Source of the DNA: Ichthyophis bannanicus
Taxonomy: Eukaryota; Chordata; Amphibia; Gymnophiona; Ichthyophiidae
DNA length: 64,000 bases
Assembly (NCBI GenBank): GCA_033557465.1
Contig: CM066033.1
Location: 380,873,289 to 380,937,288 of the forward strand
Direction of reading: 5' to 3'
Positions within the stretch are counted from its first letter, which is position 1, and each line of letters opens with the position of its first letter. Below are positions 9,801-19,782 of the stretch, one piece after another. A program made the translations under genes and the position numbers. The notes under the pieces were generated by a model, which was not told the DNA's origin, ran no database searches, and saw only the letters and a list, made by a program, of their open reading frames with translations.

Positions 9801-11258
9801 TTAAGAATGGAACAGGTGTTTGAGAACAGCCTGACCAAACAAGGCATCCCGGCGGGAGTCCTTGTCCAAGCAGTAATGGGCTGTGAAGGTATGAACCGAG
9901 GCCCAGGTGGCTGCTCGACAGATTTGGTCGATGGACACAGAATTTAGATGAGCCATAGAGGTGGCCATGGCCCTCACATTATGGGCTGTGACATGGCTCT
10001 CCAGAGAAAGGTTCTTACTCTGGTAGACGAAGGAAATACACTGTGCAATCCAATTGGACAGTGTCCTCTTAGAGACTGGAAGTCCCAAATGAGAGGGATC
10101 AAAAGCAACAAAGAGCTGGGAAGACTTTCTATGTTGCTGTGTTCTTTGTAAGTAAAAGGCAAGAGCTCTTTTACAATCCAGAGTATGAAGATGCTTCTCT
10201 GCACTTGATGCATGAGGAGCTGGAAAAAAGACAGGTAAATATACCTCTTGATTAAGATGAAAAGGTGAGACCACTTTAGGCATAAAGTGTGGATTGGTCC
10301 TAAGAACTACCTTATCATGATGGAACCTTGTATAAGGTGGATTAGCCACTAAGGCCTGCAGCTCACTGATGTGGCGAGCTGAGGTGACTGCAATGAGGAA
10401 AATAACCTTCCAGGAAAGAAATTTCAAGGAGGTGGTGGCTAAGGGTTCAAAAGGAGGCTTCATAAGCTGACCAAGAACCAGATTTAAATCCCATGCCACC
10501 GGAGGAGGCCTAATGGGAGGTCTAGTTAAAGTTAGGCCTCTCATGAATCTTATAATAAGAGGATGAGAGGAAACAGGTTGTCCATTGATAGGCTTAAGGG
10601 ATGCTGCAATAGCACTCAAATGGACCCTTACTGAATTCGTCTTAAGGCCTGCATCGGAAAGATGCAGGAGGTATTCCAATAGAGAATTCAAAGGTAGTGG
10701 TAGAGGGTCGAGACTCCTTTCAGCACACCAAATGGAAAATCTTTTCCATTTAAAAGCATAGGAATGTCTAGTGGAAGGTTTTCTGGAAGCATGGAGGATA
10801 TCCTTCACTTGTTGAGAAAGATTCCAGCTTTGAAGGTCTAGGCCTTCAGTAACCAAGCTCTGAGGTGAAGGGATTTGGGGTTTGGGTGCCACAAAGTCCC
10901 CTCCTCCTGGGACAGAAGGTCTGGAGCAGCTCCCAAGTCCAGAGAGGGGGCTTGGGAGAGATGCAGAAGTAGAGGGTACCACACTTGGCGTGGCCAGCGT
11001 GGAGCTATGAGGATCATAGATCCTTGATCTCTCTGGAGTTTGAAAAGAGTCTTGGGAATCAAGGGAATGGGTGGAAAGGCATACAGGAAACCCTGACCCC
11101 AGTGAAGGAGGAAGGCATCCTTGGCCTGAACTCCCTGACACGGAATTCTGGAACAGAACCGGGGAAGTTTGGCATTCCACGGACTTGCAAAGAGGTCTAT
11201 GTCCGGGGTTCCCCATTCTTGGAAGATTCTGAGTACCTGATCCATGTGCAGGGACCAT
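9801..11258 (-). CDS. DIRS tyrosine recombinase
   Basis: Open frame of 485 codons. The first 135 or so residues overlap, in another frame, the end of the RT polyprotein, so the true start may lie further in. The catalytic domain shows Arg295 in TSARHISEL, the His426-x-x-Arg429 pair in TAHNVRAMA, Trp452 in ATWAS, and the likely nucleophile Tyr462 in TAHYCLD. The N-terminal core-binding region includes HSYAFKWKRFSIWC. The enzyme would integrate the circular DNA copy. All catalytic residues are present, so this is the best-preserved gene of the element. Confidence 0.93.
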   Translation of the reverse strand: MVPAHGSGTQNLPRMGNPGHRPLCKSVECQTSPVLFQNSVSGSSGQGCLPPSLGSGFPVCLSTHSLDSQDSFQTPERSRIYDPHSSTLATPSVVPSTSASLPSPLSGLGSCSRPSVPGGGDFVAPKPQIPSPQSLVTEGLDLQSWNLSQQVKDILHASRKPSTRHSYAFKWKRFSIWCAERSLDPLPLPLNSLLEYLLHLSDAGLKTNSVRVHLSAIAASLKPINGQPVSSHPLIIRFMRGLTLTRPPIRPPPVAWDLNLVLGQLMKPPFEPLATTSLKFLSWKVIFLIAVTSARHISELQALVANPPYTRFHHDKVVLRTNPHFMPKVVSPFHLNQEVYLPVFFPAPHASSAEKHLHTLDCKRALAFYLQRTQQHRKSSQLFVAFDPSHLGLPVSKRTLSNWIAQCISFVYQSKNLSLESHVTAHNVRAMATSMAHLNSVSIDQICRAATWASVHTFTAHYCLDKDSRRDALFGQAVLKHLFHS

Positions 11259-13032
11259 TCGTGTGGGAGCAGAACTTTACTGAGTCTGTCTGCCCAAGAG
11301 TTTTGGATTCCTGGGAGGTATACTGCCAGGAGATGGATTTGATGCTCTCTGGCGAAGGCCCACAATCTTAAAGCTTCGTTGCAAAGTGACAGAGAGCCAG
11401 TTCCTCCTTGCTTATGTAAAACATGGCTACTTGATTGTCCGTATGAATGAGGATTGTCTTGTAGCTGAGCAGGGTATGAAAGACCTTGAGAGCTAGAAAG
11501 ACTGCTCGAAGCTCCAAGAGATTGATATGAAGAAAGGTCTCCTGTGGGGACCAAGTGCCTTGGGTGGAGAGGTCTTGTAGATGAGCTCCCCAACCTGTTT
11601 GGGAGGCATCTGTTGTGAGAGTTGCTTGGGGCAACAATTGTTGGAAGGGGGACCCCAGCAACAGATTTTGAGTGGACATCCACCACTGGAGAGACCAAAA
11701 GAGACGTTTGGAGGTTGCTATTTGGTCTGAGAGAGCTCCTGATGCTTGAGTCCACTGGGTGGACAAAGTCCATTGGGCTGCTCTCATATGTAGGCGAGCA
11801 TAGGGTACCACATGCACTGTGGAAGCCATGTGGCCTAGCAGTTGTAGCATCTCCCGGGCAGTTAAGTGGCTCTTTGACTGAACCTGAGAGGCTAACTGCA
11901 CTAGGCGTAGGCAACAGGCCTGAGGAAGATAGGCCCTTGCAGTGGTAGTATCTAGCCAGGCCCCTATGAACTCTAGGGACTGAGTAGGGGTGAGCTGGGA
12001 CTTTGGGAGGTTTACCACAAGTCCCAGATACTGTAGAATGCGCCTTGTGCAGTCCAGGGAAGTCTGGGCCTCTGACTGAGATGGAGCTCGGATGAGCCAG
12101 TCGTCCAGGTATGGGAATACAAATATTCCCAGAGTGCGTAGAAATGCAGCTACTGTTGCCATGCATTTGGTGAACACTCTTTGGGCAGAGGCCAGACCAA
12201 ACGGAAGCACCCTGTATTGATAATGTTTTCCTTGGAAAAGAAAACAGAGGAATCTTCTGTGAGATGGATGGATGAGGACATGTGTGTACGCATCCTTGAG
12301 ATCTAGAGAACAAAGCCAATCCTGACTTTGAAGGTATGGAAGGAGAGTGCCCAGAGAAAGCATCTTGAACTTCTCCTTGCATAGAAATTTGTTCAATTCC
12401 CTGAGATCTAATATGGGTCTGTATCCCCCTGTCTTCTTTGGAATGAGAAAATAGGGGGAGTAAAACCCTGACCCTTGTTGAAGAAGGGGAACTTCTTCTA
12501 TTGCCTCTTGGGCAAGAAGGGTAGCCACCTCTTGACCTAGAAGGTTGAGAAGAGATGTGGGAGAATTGAAATGTCTCACCATGGTGTGGGGAGGAAGGTC
12601 TGAGAAATGAAGTTTGTAGCCCTCTCTTATGATGGAGAGGGTCCACTGCTCCGATGTAATCTGCTCCCATCTGGGGGCAAAATGAGCTAACCTTCCTGGA
12701 ATGGTGAGAGGTTCTGGCTGTTTTAAAGCCAGAAAGGCTAAGTTCTCTAGCATCAAGTCAAAAACCCTGAGGAGGTTGGGTCTGCTGAGTTGCAGCAGCC
12801 CCTGTAGTCTTAGGCCTGGCCTGTTTAGGTTGCTGACGCTTAGTAGCAAAGCGACCTGTAGAGGATTGTTGGCCAGAAGTAGAAGGGAATCTGCCCTTTT
12901 TGAAAAAAGACTTCTTGAAGGGATTTTTCTTGGCAGGAATGGAGGTTGACTTTGAAAGTCTATCCAGAGCAGAATTTTCTGCATCCATTTGAGTGGCTTT
13001 AATTTGCCATTCTTTGCCAAAGAGGTTTTCAC
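10838..13032 (-). pseudogene. DIRS reverse transcriptase / RNase H
   Basis: The first 554 codons are open (13032-11368). The first 100 or so residues overlap gag and are probably not translated this way. RT motifs are LDLKDAY (about 243-249), LPFGLASAQRVF and YLDD (308-311). RNase H acidic residues appear in TTDAS (D475), NLLELRAV (E507) and HTDN (D532). Just after HTDNQVAMFYISK the frame shifts, near 11405. The following block continues in another frame to 10838 (SLSLCNEALRLWAF, WADRLSK, DLFASPWNAKLPRF, YAFPPIPLI). That trailing block is shared by vertebrate DIRS elements and is sometimes called a degenerate methyltransferase; I do not judge its function. Confidence 0.92.
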
Positions 13033-14612
13033 CTGTACAGGGAAGATTTCCTAATCCATCTTGGACCCAGGGTTCTAAATCAGAAGCCTGGAGCCAAGCA
13101 ATTCTGCGAGCAGCTATGGCAATGCCAGAAGCTCTGTTGGCACCTTCAAAGGAATCAAAGGCTGCCCTGTTGGAAAACTTTGAAATGTCTTGAGTATGCT
13201 TAAGCCAAATGAGGAATTCATCCCTTTTATCTTCTGGTAGAAAAGGGATGAAAGTGTGCAGTTTATCTGCAACCTCCTTTAGAAACATACCCATGTAAAG
13301 ACTATAGGAGTTGATTCTGGCAATAAGCATACTGGCTTGGAAGATTTTCCTACCAAAAGCATCCAAGGTCCTGCATTCTCTTCCTGGAGGAGCAGAAGAG
13401 TGTCTTCTTTGTACTCTTTATCCTCTTCATAGCTGACTGCACCACAATGGAATGGTGAGGAAGCTGTGTTTTATGAAAACCAGGACAGGGAGGGACACGA
13501 TACATAGTGTCCAATCTGCGAGAATGAGGAGAGATAGTGAGAGGAGTCTCCCATAAATCAATCATGTGTTCATAAAGAATCTCATGAATTGGTAAGGTGA
13601 CTGCCTCTTTAGGAGCCTTAGAATAACCCAAAATATCTAATTTTTTTGCTCTAGGCTCTGATTCAGAGGATACTGAAATAGAAAGACCTTTAGCCACTTC
13701 TTTTATGAAGTCTTGAAAGGACAAGTCCTCTGGAGGAGACATTCTTCTTTTTGGAGAAGAAGGCTCTTCAGGAAGGGTTATAGATACTTCAGCAGACTCC
13801 TCTGATGTATCAGAATCACCAGAGGAATCGAAGTACCGTCTGTCAGGGTGCTCTTCTAACGCTCGGTACGCTTATCGAGCAGTATCGACATCGGGCGTCA
13901 TCGGAACCGGATCGGTACCGATGAGCAGCCCTGGACAAGGAACCGCTGCAGTCGGTATCCTGGTCGATGCCGATGCAGTCAGTACCGGTATTGGCGCTGG
14001 CGCCGGTACCCGAGTCGATACAGACAACGGAGTTTGTTGTGGTATCAATGGCGTCGCAGCTTGGATGAAGGCACTGATAGCCTGCTGCATGGACAGAACA
14101 TTCTGATCCATCGACGCCATGAATGCCTGGAACTCGGTACCAGAAGGTTGTGCCGGTACCCCAGAGCATTCTAACAGGTGATCGGTCGAGGCCGTGCCAT
14201 CGATGTCAACCTGTAACCCCATAGGAGGAGCTTTGGAAGCTGGAGCTTCCCGCCGGGGTTGTTTTGCTGGTGCAGGATCCTCGAGGGCAAGCCCGGAGGC
14301 ATCTCGATGCTTAGAGGGAGATCTACCCTTCGAGGACCGGCTGGATTTATGTTTGGTTACCTGAGATCCATTGGGGGAAGAAGCAGCCCTGGAAGACGTC
14401 GATGCTACCGAAGCTGCATCAGCGGGAAACAGCACATGGAGCTTAGCTGCTCAGTTCTGTAAACCCCGTTTAGATATCAGAGAGCAGGACGGACAATCCA
14501 AAATGGAGTGTTCAGGACCCAAACATTTAAGACACCATTCATGGGTGTCTGTAACAGAAATAGTACCGCTGCACTTAGTGCATTTCTTAAACCCGGAGGC
14601 TGGTTTTTCCAT
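12758..14612 (-). pseudogene. DIRS gag-like gene
   Basis: Starts at an ATG at 14612. The N terminus has paired Cys/His motifs (CTKC, then CLKCLGPEH, then CPSC) of zinc-finger type. A TGA at 14453 and a TAA at 13874 interrupt the frame, and a one-base shift occurs near 13395. The middle is Ala/Pro/Thr/Ser-rich. The C-terminal third (from about 13366) contains FQASMLIARINSYSLYMGMF and FIPFLPEDKRDEF, and ends in a basic Lys/Gln/Pro-rich tail, typical of nucleic-acid-binding gag. It overlaps the RT frame by about 275 bases. Confidence 0.88.
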
Positions 14613-14831
14613 GAGGAAAATTTCTTGAGAGGCCTAAGGCCCAAAAAGAAAAATACACTAAGTGAGGGAAAAATATATAGTTTTTTTTTTTTTTTTTAAA
14701 GAAAAGAAAGAAAAGACCGGCGGTACCGGTCCGGAGTCGGGGAAGGCAGACACGCGACCAAAGAAAGAAAATAAAATAAAGAACTTCTTCAGCGGTGACA
14801 GGGCTCGACCTGCTGGCTCCGCGGCAAAGAA

Positions 14832-14997
14832 GAACTGAGGAGAGGCGGTTAGGAAAGGCGGGAAGGCAGCGCGCAGGCGCTGTGGGATGCTCCCAAAAGC
14901 TTTCCTTTTTGGGAAGCTGGGGAGCGTTCCCGCGCAGGCTCCGTCGGTACCGACGTACCCATATGTGAAGACTCATTCCTGCTTGTTCCTGGAGATA
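14832..14997. repeat. DIRS inverted terminal repeat (gag-proximal end)
   Basis: Partner of the repeat at 9317-9504. It holds the perfect palindrome GTCGGTACCGAC and a short hairpin (ccaaaagctttcctttttgg). It should contain the element's promoter, but no TATA box stands out. Confidence 0.93.
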
Positions 14998-15220
14998 CAT
15001 TATTTACCCCACTTCGGAAGACTATAAAATTTCCCAATTTACTCTCTCCAGATGGCAATTTATGTGGAAACAGAAAGAAATTACAGAGCAGTTATTCAAC
15101 GAAGATTATCTTAAAGCATTTTCACAACGACATCTTTAAATGTACTATTAACGCCTTGTGTAGCCCCTGGGGCCAAAAACAGTATGGCTGTCCATGGGGC
15201 TGTCTACCTTAAAAACATAT
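14998..15220. other. Unassigned DNA flanking the DIRS element
   Basis: No motif I can name. It may continue the host sequence interrupted at 9310, but I could not show this. Confidence 0.25.
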
Positions 15221-15221
15221 T

Positions 15222-15310
15222 CAGAAGCACTTATTTATTTATTAATTTAACAATTCTTATATACCGCGCTATTTGTTATCAGTGCGGTTGACATTCAACA
15301 AAGAGTATTC
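15222..15310 (-). repeat. L2-like LINE/SINE 3' tail
   Basis: On the minus strand it ends 'aaccgcactgataacaaata' and 'gcgcggtatataagaatt', followed by an AAAT-type tail. This is the terminus shared by the L2-like LINEs and one SINE family in this window. Confidence 0.7.
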
Positions 15311-15428
15311 AAGAGAGCAGCACATACTGTCCGGACAAGTGCCATGGACCAGAGCTATCTGGCAATATTCAGCGGCACTATCTGTATACCCTTTCTGCTG
15401 CCCTAATGTCATCTAGCTAGCAAGTTTG

Positions 15429-15725
15429 ATATCACCGCTCAGGACCATACAAGCCAGAGTGGCCTAGTGGTTGGGGCAAGGTACCACAGGCTGGAAGTTT
15501 GGTGGTTCAAATCCCACTAGAGGACAGCATCCTTGGGCTAGAAGGACTGGGGTTTCTAGTCCCAAAGGTGCTCCTTGTGGTCTTGGGCAAGCCACTTAAC
15601 CCTCCATTGCCCATGTTCCCTGTAAGTATTAGTGTATGTGTCTCATATCCCCTCGTGTTAAATGTATCCCCCAACCGCTTTGACCCAGTGAAAAGTGGGA
15701 TATAAATGTACCCTGTGCAACTAAC
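15429..15725 (+). mobile_element. tRNA-derived SINE with L2-like tail
   Basis: The head resembles a tRNA: 'gtggcctagtggttggggca' (A-box region) and 'ggttcaaatcc' (B box of the pol III promoter). A body with 'cttgggcaagccacttaacc' follows. The tail 'ccgctttgacccagtg' and 'gggatataaatgta' matches the end of the L2-like LINEs, suggesting mobilisation by their reverse transcriptase. 'Ggttcaaatcccactagagg' is followed by a related phrase 50 bp later, suggesting an internal duplication. Confidence 0.75.
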
Positions 15726-16297
15726 AAATCTAGTGCCCCCTCTTCACCCAGTCACATTCACTCTTTTTGAGCTTCCTGAAAGCCCAGTGATGACAGCACT
15801 CTTTCTATACTTGCGCCTGTGTGACTGCAACTCTCACACAGCCCTGTCACCGCTATCCAGATAGCATCTGCACTGATTGCTTTATCTAGATATTCAGTGT
15901 CCGCCATTATCCCAATTTCTGTACTGACTATCCAGATATTTTTAGGTTACTGCAGGCAGCATTTAACAAAAACATGCCAAGTGCAATACCTGAATACAGG
16001 CCCATTATATTTTTTACACCTTTCAAACTCCTGAAGCCTTTCCTTTTTTATCTCCATCTCTTTTCCTCGCTTAAGTAGAAATCCAATCCTAAAATGACTC
16101 CCTGCTACAAATCAAGGCCTTGGGGAAATGCAGACTATACACTGTATGGAGTAGGAGGATCACAGTCATTTTCGCATGTGCTTGGCATGGATTTGGGTTA
16201 TTAATTAGTTCACATTTGAGACTTTAGAGGTTAAAGTACAATGATACACAAGGGTATCGCATATTACGCTGCCATCACTATGATTTTTTAAATTTCT
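15726..16297. other. Unassigned, with MITE-like words
   Basis: No coding signal. 'Gctatccagatagcatctgc' and 'ctatccagatatttttaggt' around 15.85-15.95 kb form an imperfect inverted or tandem pair and resemble the 'gatattcag' repeat family. Confidence 0.3.
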
Positions 16298-17196
16298 ATG
16301 ATTTCTAGTCATACTGGCAGACATTTTAGAGCCTTCAACAAAGACTCATTCATAAACGAAATCATTCCACAACTACAGCAGGAATACAACACCCTTGACC
16401 TAAATATAGAGAAATGGAACTGCATAATATCTAAGGCAGCATCAGCTCCCACCAGACCAGAACCACAAGCACGCAGGAGGTCCAATGCCCCTTGGTTCTC
16501 AAGTGACATCAGGGATGCAAAGCGCACTCTCCGAAGGCTTGAGAGAAAATGGAGGCGGGACAAGTCTCATGACTCTCTGGCTCAATACAGAACCAAGCAA
16601 CTGGAATATAACAACCTGATAAATGAATGCAAACAGCAGCACCATACCAACCTAATCATGAAATCTGTCAACAAACCGAGGGAACTCTTTAACATAGTCC
16701 AGAAGCTCACTAAAGACACCACCCAGGACTGTACACACCATCTTGACCCACAGAAATTTGCGGAGCACATAAAATCGAAAAACGCCAGCCATACATGCTC
16801 CCCCCAACCGCAGACAGATAGCCATGAAATGGAAGAGCCGCACCAAACATGGGAGGACTTCAGTATACCATCAATACATCAAGTAGAGGACATCGTGAAT
16901 GGACTCAACACAACAATTTCACCGTCAAACCCATGCCCAGTGTCTTGGCTCAAAGCCACCAGAAGCCAGCTCTCCCATCATACACAAAATCGTAAAGGAA
17001 TCCCTCCAACAAGGATATATGCCACAATCGTTGAAGCAAGCCATGATACGACCAATACTTAAAAATAATGCGCTAAGCCCCTCAGAACCAAAATCATACC
17101 GTCCCATCTCCAGCCTACAATTCCTTACCAAGATCATTGAAAAAACAGTGCAAAGACAACTTCAGGACCACATTGACATGAATGCCCCACTGGACT
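16298..17196 (+). pseudogene. L2-like LINE, linker and start of RT domain
   Basis: A 254-codon frame starts with the region after the endonuclease (NAPWFSSDIRDAKRTLRRLE). A shift near 16965 moves to a second frame with the first RT blocks (MPQSLKQAMIRPILKN, SYRPISSLQFLTKIIEK). 'YRPIS.L.FL.KI.EK' is the form typical of L2-clade LINEs, whereas CR1 in this window reads [15 protein letters not shown]. The copy is cut off at 17196 by the palindromic element. Confidence 0.87.
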
Positions 17197-17727
17197 AGGG
17201 TTGCCAACCGGTCGGTTTTCAGCCGGCCTGGCCGGTTTTTCCATGGCCAGGCCGGCTGCCGGTGCAGAGGTAAAACCGGCCCTTGAAAAGCCGTTTTTTT
17301 GCTCTGGCTGCAAGATCGGAAGCAGCCAGAGCAAAAAACCGGCTTTTCTTCCGATCTGAAGAAGTCCACGGAGTTAAAAAAAAAAACAGCCCACACACCG
17401 GAAGGCTTCAGAGGGAGCCTGGGAAGCCCGCGCGAGGCCCCGGCTCCCTCTGTACAACTGCCAGCGTGAAGATCCTTTTCCTTCACGCTGGCGGCTGTTT
17501 CTGTGAAGCCGCGATTGCTGGGAAAGGTTAAAGGCAATGCCCTGGGTGGGTTTTTTTTTACTTCAGGTTGGAAGAAAAGCCGGTCTTTTGCTCTGGCCGC
17601 TCCCGATCTTGCGGCCAGAGCAAAAAAACGGCTTTTCAAGGGCCGGTTTTGCATCTGCGCCGGCAGCCGGCCTGGCCATGGAAAAACCGGCCAGGCCGGC
17701 TGAAAACCGGCCAGTTGGCAACCCTAG
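17197..17727. mobile_element. Palindromic DNA element with about 155-bp TIRs
   Basis: The ends are near-perfect inverted copies: 'ctagggttgccaaccggt' on the left and 'ccagttggcaaccctag' on the right, extending about 155 bp inwards with words such as 'aaaccggcccttgaaaagcc'. The centre holds a poly-A run, the 'cttcagagggagcc' module shared with the hAT-like copy at 6.0 kb, and a hairpin 'cagcgtgaag...cttcacgctg'. There is no transposase. CTAG or TA could be the target duplication, so the superfamily stays open. The many 60-180-codon frames here are mirror images across the palindrome. Confidence 0.85.
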
Positions 17728-17885
17728 ACCTGGCACAAATACATACATGCATAGGCATAAACACAAATACCCATTCATACATTATCCACCTACCCACAAA
17801 CAAAAAAGAGACACACACAGATACACAAACCAAAAAACATACACACATGCAGACGCACACACACATAGAAACACAGAAAATGATG
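17728..17885 (+). repeat. CA-rich low-complexity DNA
   Basis: Runs of ACACAC and ACAAAC words; similar DNA is at 18.18-18.29 kb. No genes. Confidence 0.7.
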
Positions 17886-18185
17886 GCATATAAAGACCAT
17901 ACAACCTATGCAGTCTGACCATCCATACCAACTACTAAGCCCAACATCCCCTTCCTGTTCCTTAGAGATCCTCTATGCTTGTCCCATACTGTCTTGAATT
18001 CAGATATAGAAAGAAAGGCCTGGAAATCTACTTCCGGTCGCACCTACCAAGAAAACCCAGAGGATAATCACAATAAGGACAACTATTCACAGGGTTCCCA
18101 AGAGTCGACATTGATTTGATGGCACTCAAAACCAACTACTTCGTCTCCGCCACTTCTGCTTGGAGGCTGTTCCAACCACATGCAT
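17886..18185 (-). pseudogene. CR1 LINE tail interrupted by a SINE piece
   Basis: 'Agaccatacaacctatgcag' and 'agagatcctctatgcttgtc' match the minus-strand CR1 tail at 6.55-6.7 kb. The match stops at about 18005 and resumes at about 18137 ('ggaggctgttccaaccaca'). The inserted piece is listed separately. Confidence 0.7.
18005..18136 (+). repeat. SINE fragment with RTE-like tail
   Basis: 'Aaggcctggaaatctacttc' and 'cccaagagtcgacattgatt' followed by 'tgatggcactcaaaacc' match the SINE at 55.68-55.79 kb. The 'gagtcg...gatggca' ending resembles 3' ends of RTE-clade LINEs, as I recall them. Confidence 0.55.
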
Positions 18186-18299
18186 GCAAAACAGACACAC
18201 ATATATACAAATATGCACGCACAGGTACACACACACAATGCACACCTATATGCAAAATAGATATACACACTCGCACTCTTTTTCCAATAGCTACAATTA

Positions 18300-18560
18300 C
18301 ATCACACATTAGGTGCTGCAGTGGGAAGGGGTGAGCAAGTTGCCATTGGTAACCCCTGTGGAGAAGGTAATGCTGAAATGTTCCATTAAATTTGCTTCAG
18401 CCGGCTATAATGTTCTAAAATAACAAACAGCCACTGCAGTTTTTAAGAGAGGAATTGGCTGACAATAGTGTTACTTTTTCTGATTGATCTTGACGATAAA
18501 TTGATGTCTTTCCAGTTTGTCTCTGTTAATACTCATTTGAAGCTTTTTCATTTTAACTTT
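18300..18560. other. Unassigned spacer
   Basis: Nothing recognised. Confidence 0.25.
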
Positions 18561-18760
18561 ATTCATAGGATTCAGAATACGGAGGAAGGTACGAGATGCG
18601 GGGATGCAGTAAGAACATCCTTACATCTGCTGTGGCGATGTGGGGTTATTTATAGGTACTGGCATGAGACTGCATCAATTGTTAATAGGTTTTCCAGCAT
18701 AGTAATTCCTGTTAACTCTTTAACGCTTTGGTTGTCTGGAAGAAGTTGAAGGTTCAAGTG
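18560..18760 (+). pseudogene. L1/Tx1-like ORF2, C-terminal fragment
   Basis: SLHLLWRCGVIYRYWHETAS fits the C-terminal 'H..W.C..I..FW' block of L1/Tx1-clade ORF2 proteins. It may continue to about 18.8 kb with stops. The 5' parts are missing. Confidence 0.6.
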
Positions 18761-19440
18761 TATCTTCTTGTGTATGTTTGGTGGTGGATGTTGTTCTAGC
18801 ATGAAGAACAGCAAAGATCAAAGAGCATCATCTAAGGACGACTGGATAGCTGATATTCCCAATCCCAAAAGAGAGCACTTTCTCTGCGTTGGGGCTGCGT
18901 GCAACATTGACAATTTTTTTTAATTGATGAGACAATAAGTTAGTTGGGGCAATTAAGGTCCAAAAGGCCTGCGATCTGAGTGTGGGCACTGTATCCTGCC
19001 TGGAAACAAAAGCTGCAGGCTCCTTATTTTGTGTGGGGGGGAGGGAGTTCTGTTTTTATTGATTCACTGTTGATTATAAGATAATTAAAATCAATAAAGA
19101 AATCTCTAACACACTGCACTACCTTCCAGGCTCCCCAGCTCTTCCTGAACTTTTTTGTGTCCTTTTCACAACTTTAAAGTATTGCAGGTTGCAGTTACAT
19201 GTAGGACAGTTTAGAAAATGTATATTAGTAGTGTATGATCAGTTTCTTTTGCAGTTCAAAACTCTTATTTGCTTTAACCCCTTGGCACAACACTTTTTCA
19301 TTAATGAGTATATTGGGCCAGGTTGTATTTTATCAAGATTTGCATTTCCTTTCACACATAACAGTGATCTTTGCAGTTGTGTATTTCCTGACATCGTCAG
19401 CCTCTTCTTTAGCTCAGTTTCCTCCCATCATGCCAAACCC
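18760..19440. other. Unassigned, possibly LINE 3' UTR
   Basis: No coding signal. It follows the L1/Tx1-like fragment and may include its 3' UTR; 'attgatgagacaataagtta' and the later AT-rich DNA have no recognised relatives in the window. Confidence 0.3.
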
Positions 19441-19775
19441 TTGTCATATTAAATCAAACATTTTAAAAAAACCCAAAATGCCCCTAAAGATGATTCCTGT
19501 AGGCACAAAAATGCTTCTGTATTGCTTCATGGTGCAACTGCACCTTGAGTATTGTAGGCAATTCTGGTCTCCGCATCTTGAGAAAGATATAGCAGCATCA
19601 GAAAAGGTTCAGAGAAGTGTGGCCAAAATGATGAAAGGGATTGGACGACTCTCATATGAGGAAAGGCCAAAGAGGTTAGGGTTCTTCAGAGTGGAGAAGA
19701 GATGGCTGAGGGGAAGTATGACAGAGGTCTGCAAAATCCTGAGTGGAGTGGAATATGTAAACACAAATTGATTGT
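19440..19775 (+). pseudogene. CR1 LINE, degenerate 3' fragment
   Basis: HLEYCRQFWSPHLEKDIAASE and YEERPKRLGFFRVEKRWLRG align block for block with the CR1 tails elsewhere in the window but with many changes, so this is an older copy. It stops where the minus-strand LINE at 19783 begins. Confidence 0.85.
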
Positions 19776-19782
19776 GTACTCT

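Larger units (their letters stand above)
9317..14997 (-). mobile_element. DIRS-type tyrosine-recombinase retrotransposon
   Basis: A structurally complete element of about 5.7 kb. Read on the minus strand, the order is left inverted terminal repeat, gag, RT/RNase H, overlapping tyrosine recombinase, internal complementary region, right inverted terminal repeat. These are the diagnostic parts of DIRS elements, which integrate by recombinase from a circular intermediate and make no target duplication. No flanking duplication is visible. Gag has two stops and a frameshift and RT has one frameshift, so this copy is dead. The recombinase frame is open. Confidence 0.95.

Noticed and set aside
10838..12670. 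610-codon minus-strand open frame
   Set aside because: Its first two thirds run antiphase to the RT domain with no motif, so only the last third (after the RT frameshift) is real coding sequence. I annotated that as part of the RT pseudogene and not as a separate protein.
15450..15520. tRNA gene
   Set aside because: A- and B-box-like words are present, but no cloverleaf closes and the sequence continues into a SINE body and LINE-like tail.
17115..17903. Cluster of overlapping frames of 60-180 codons on both strands
   Set aside because: They are mirror images across a palindromic element and share no family motif.
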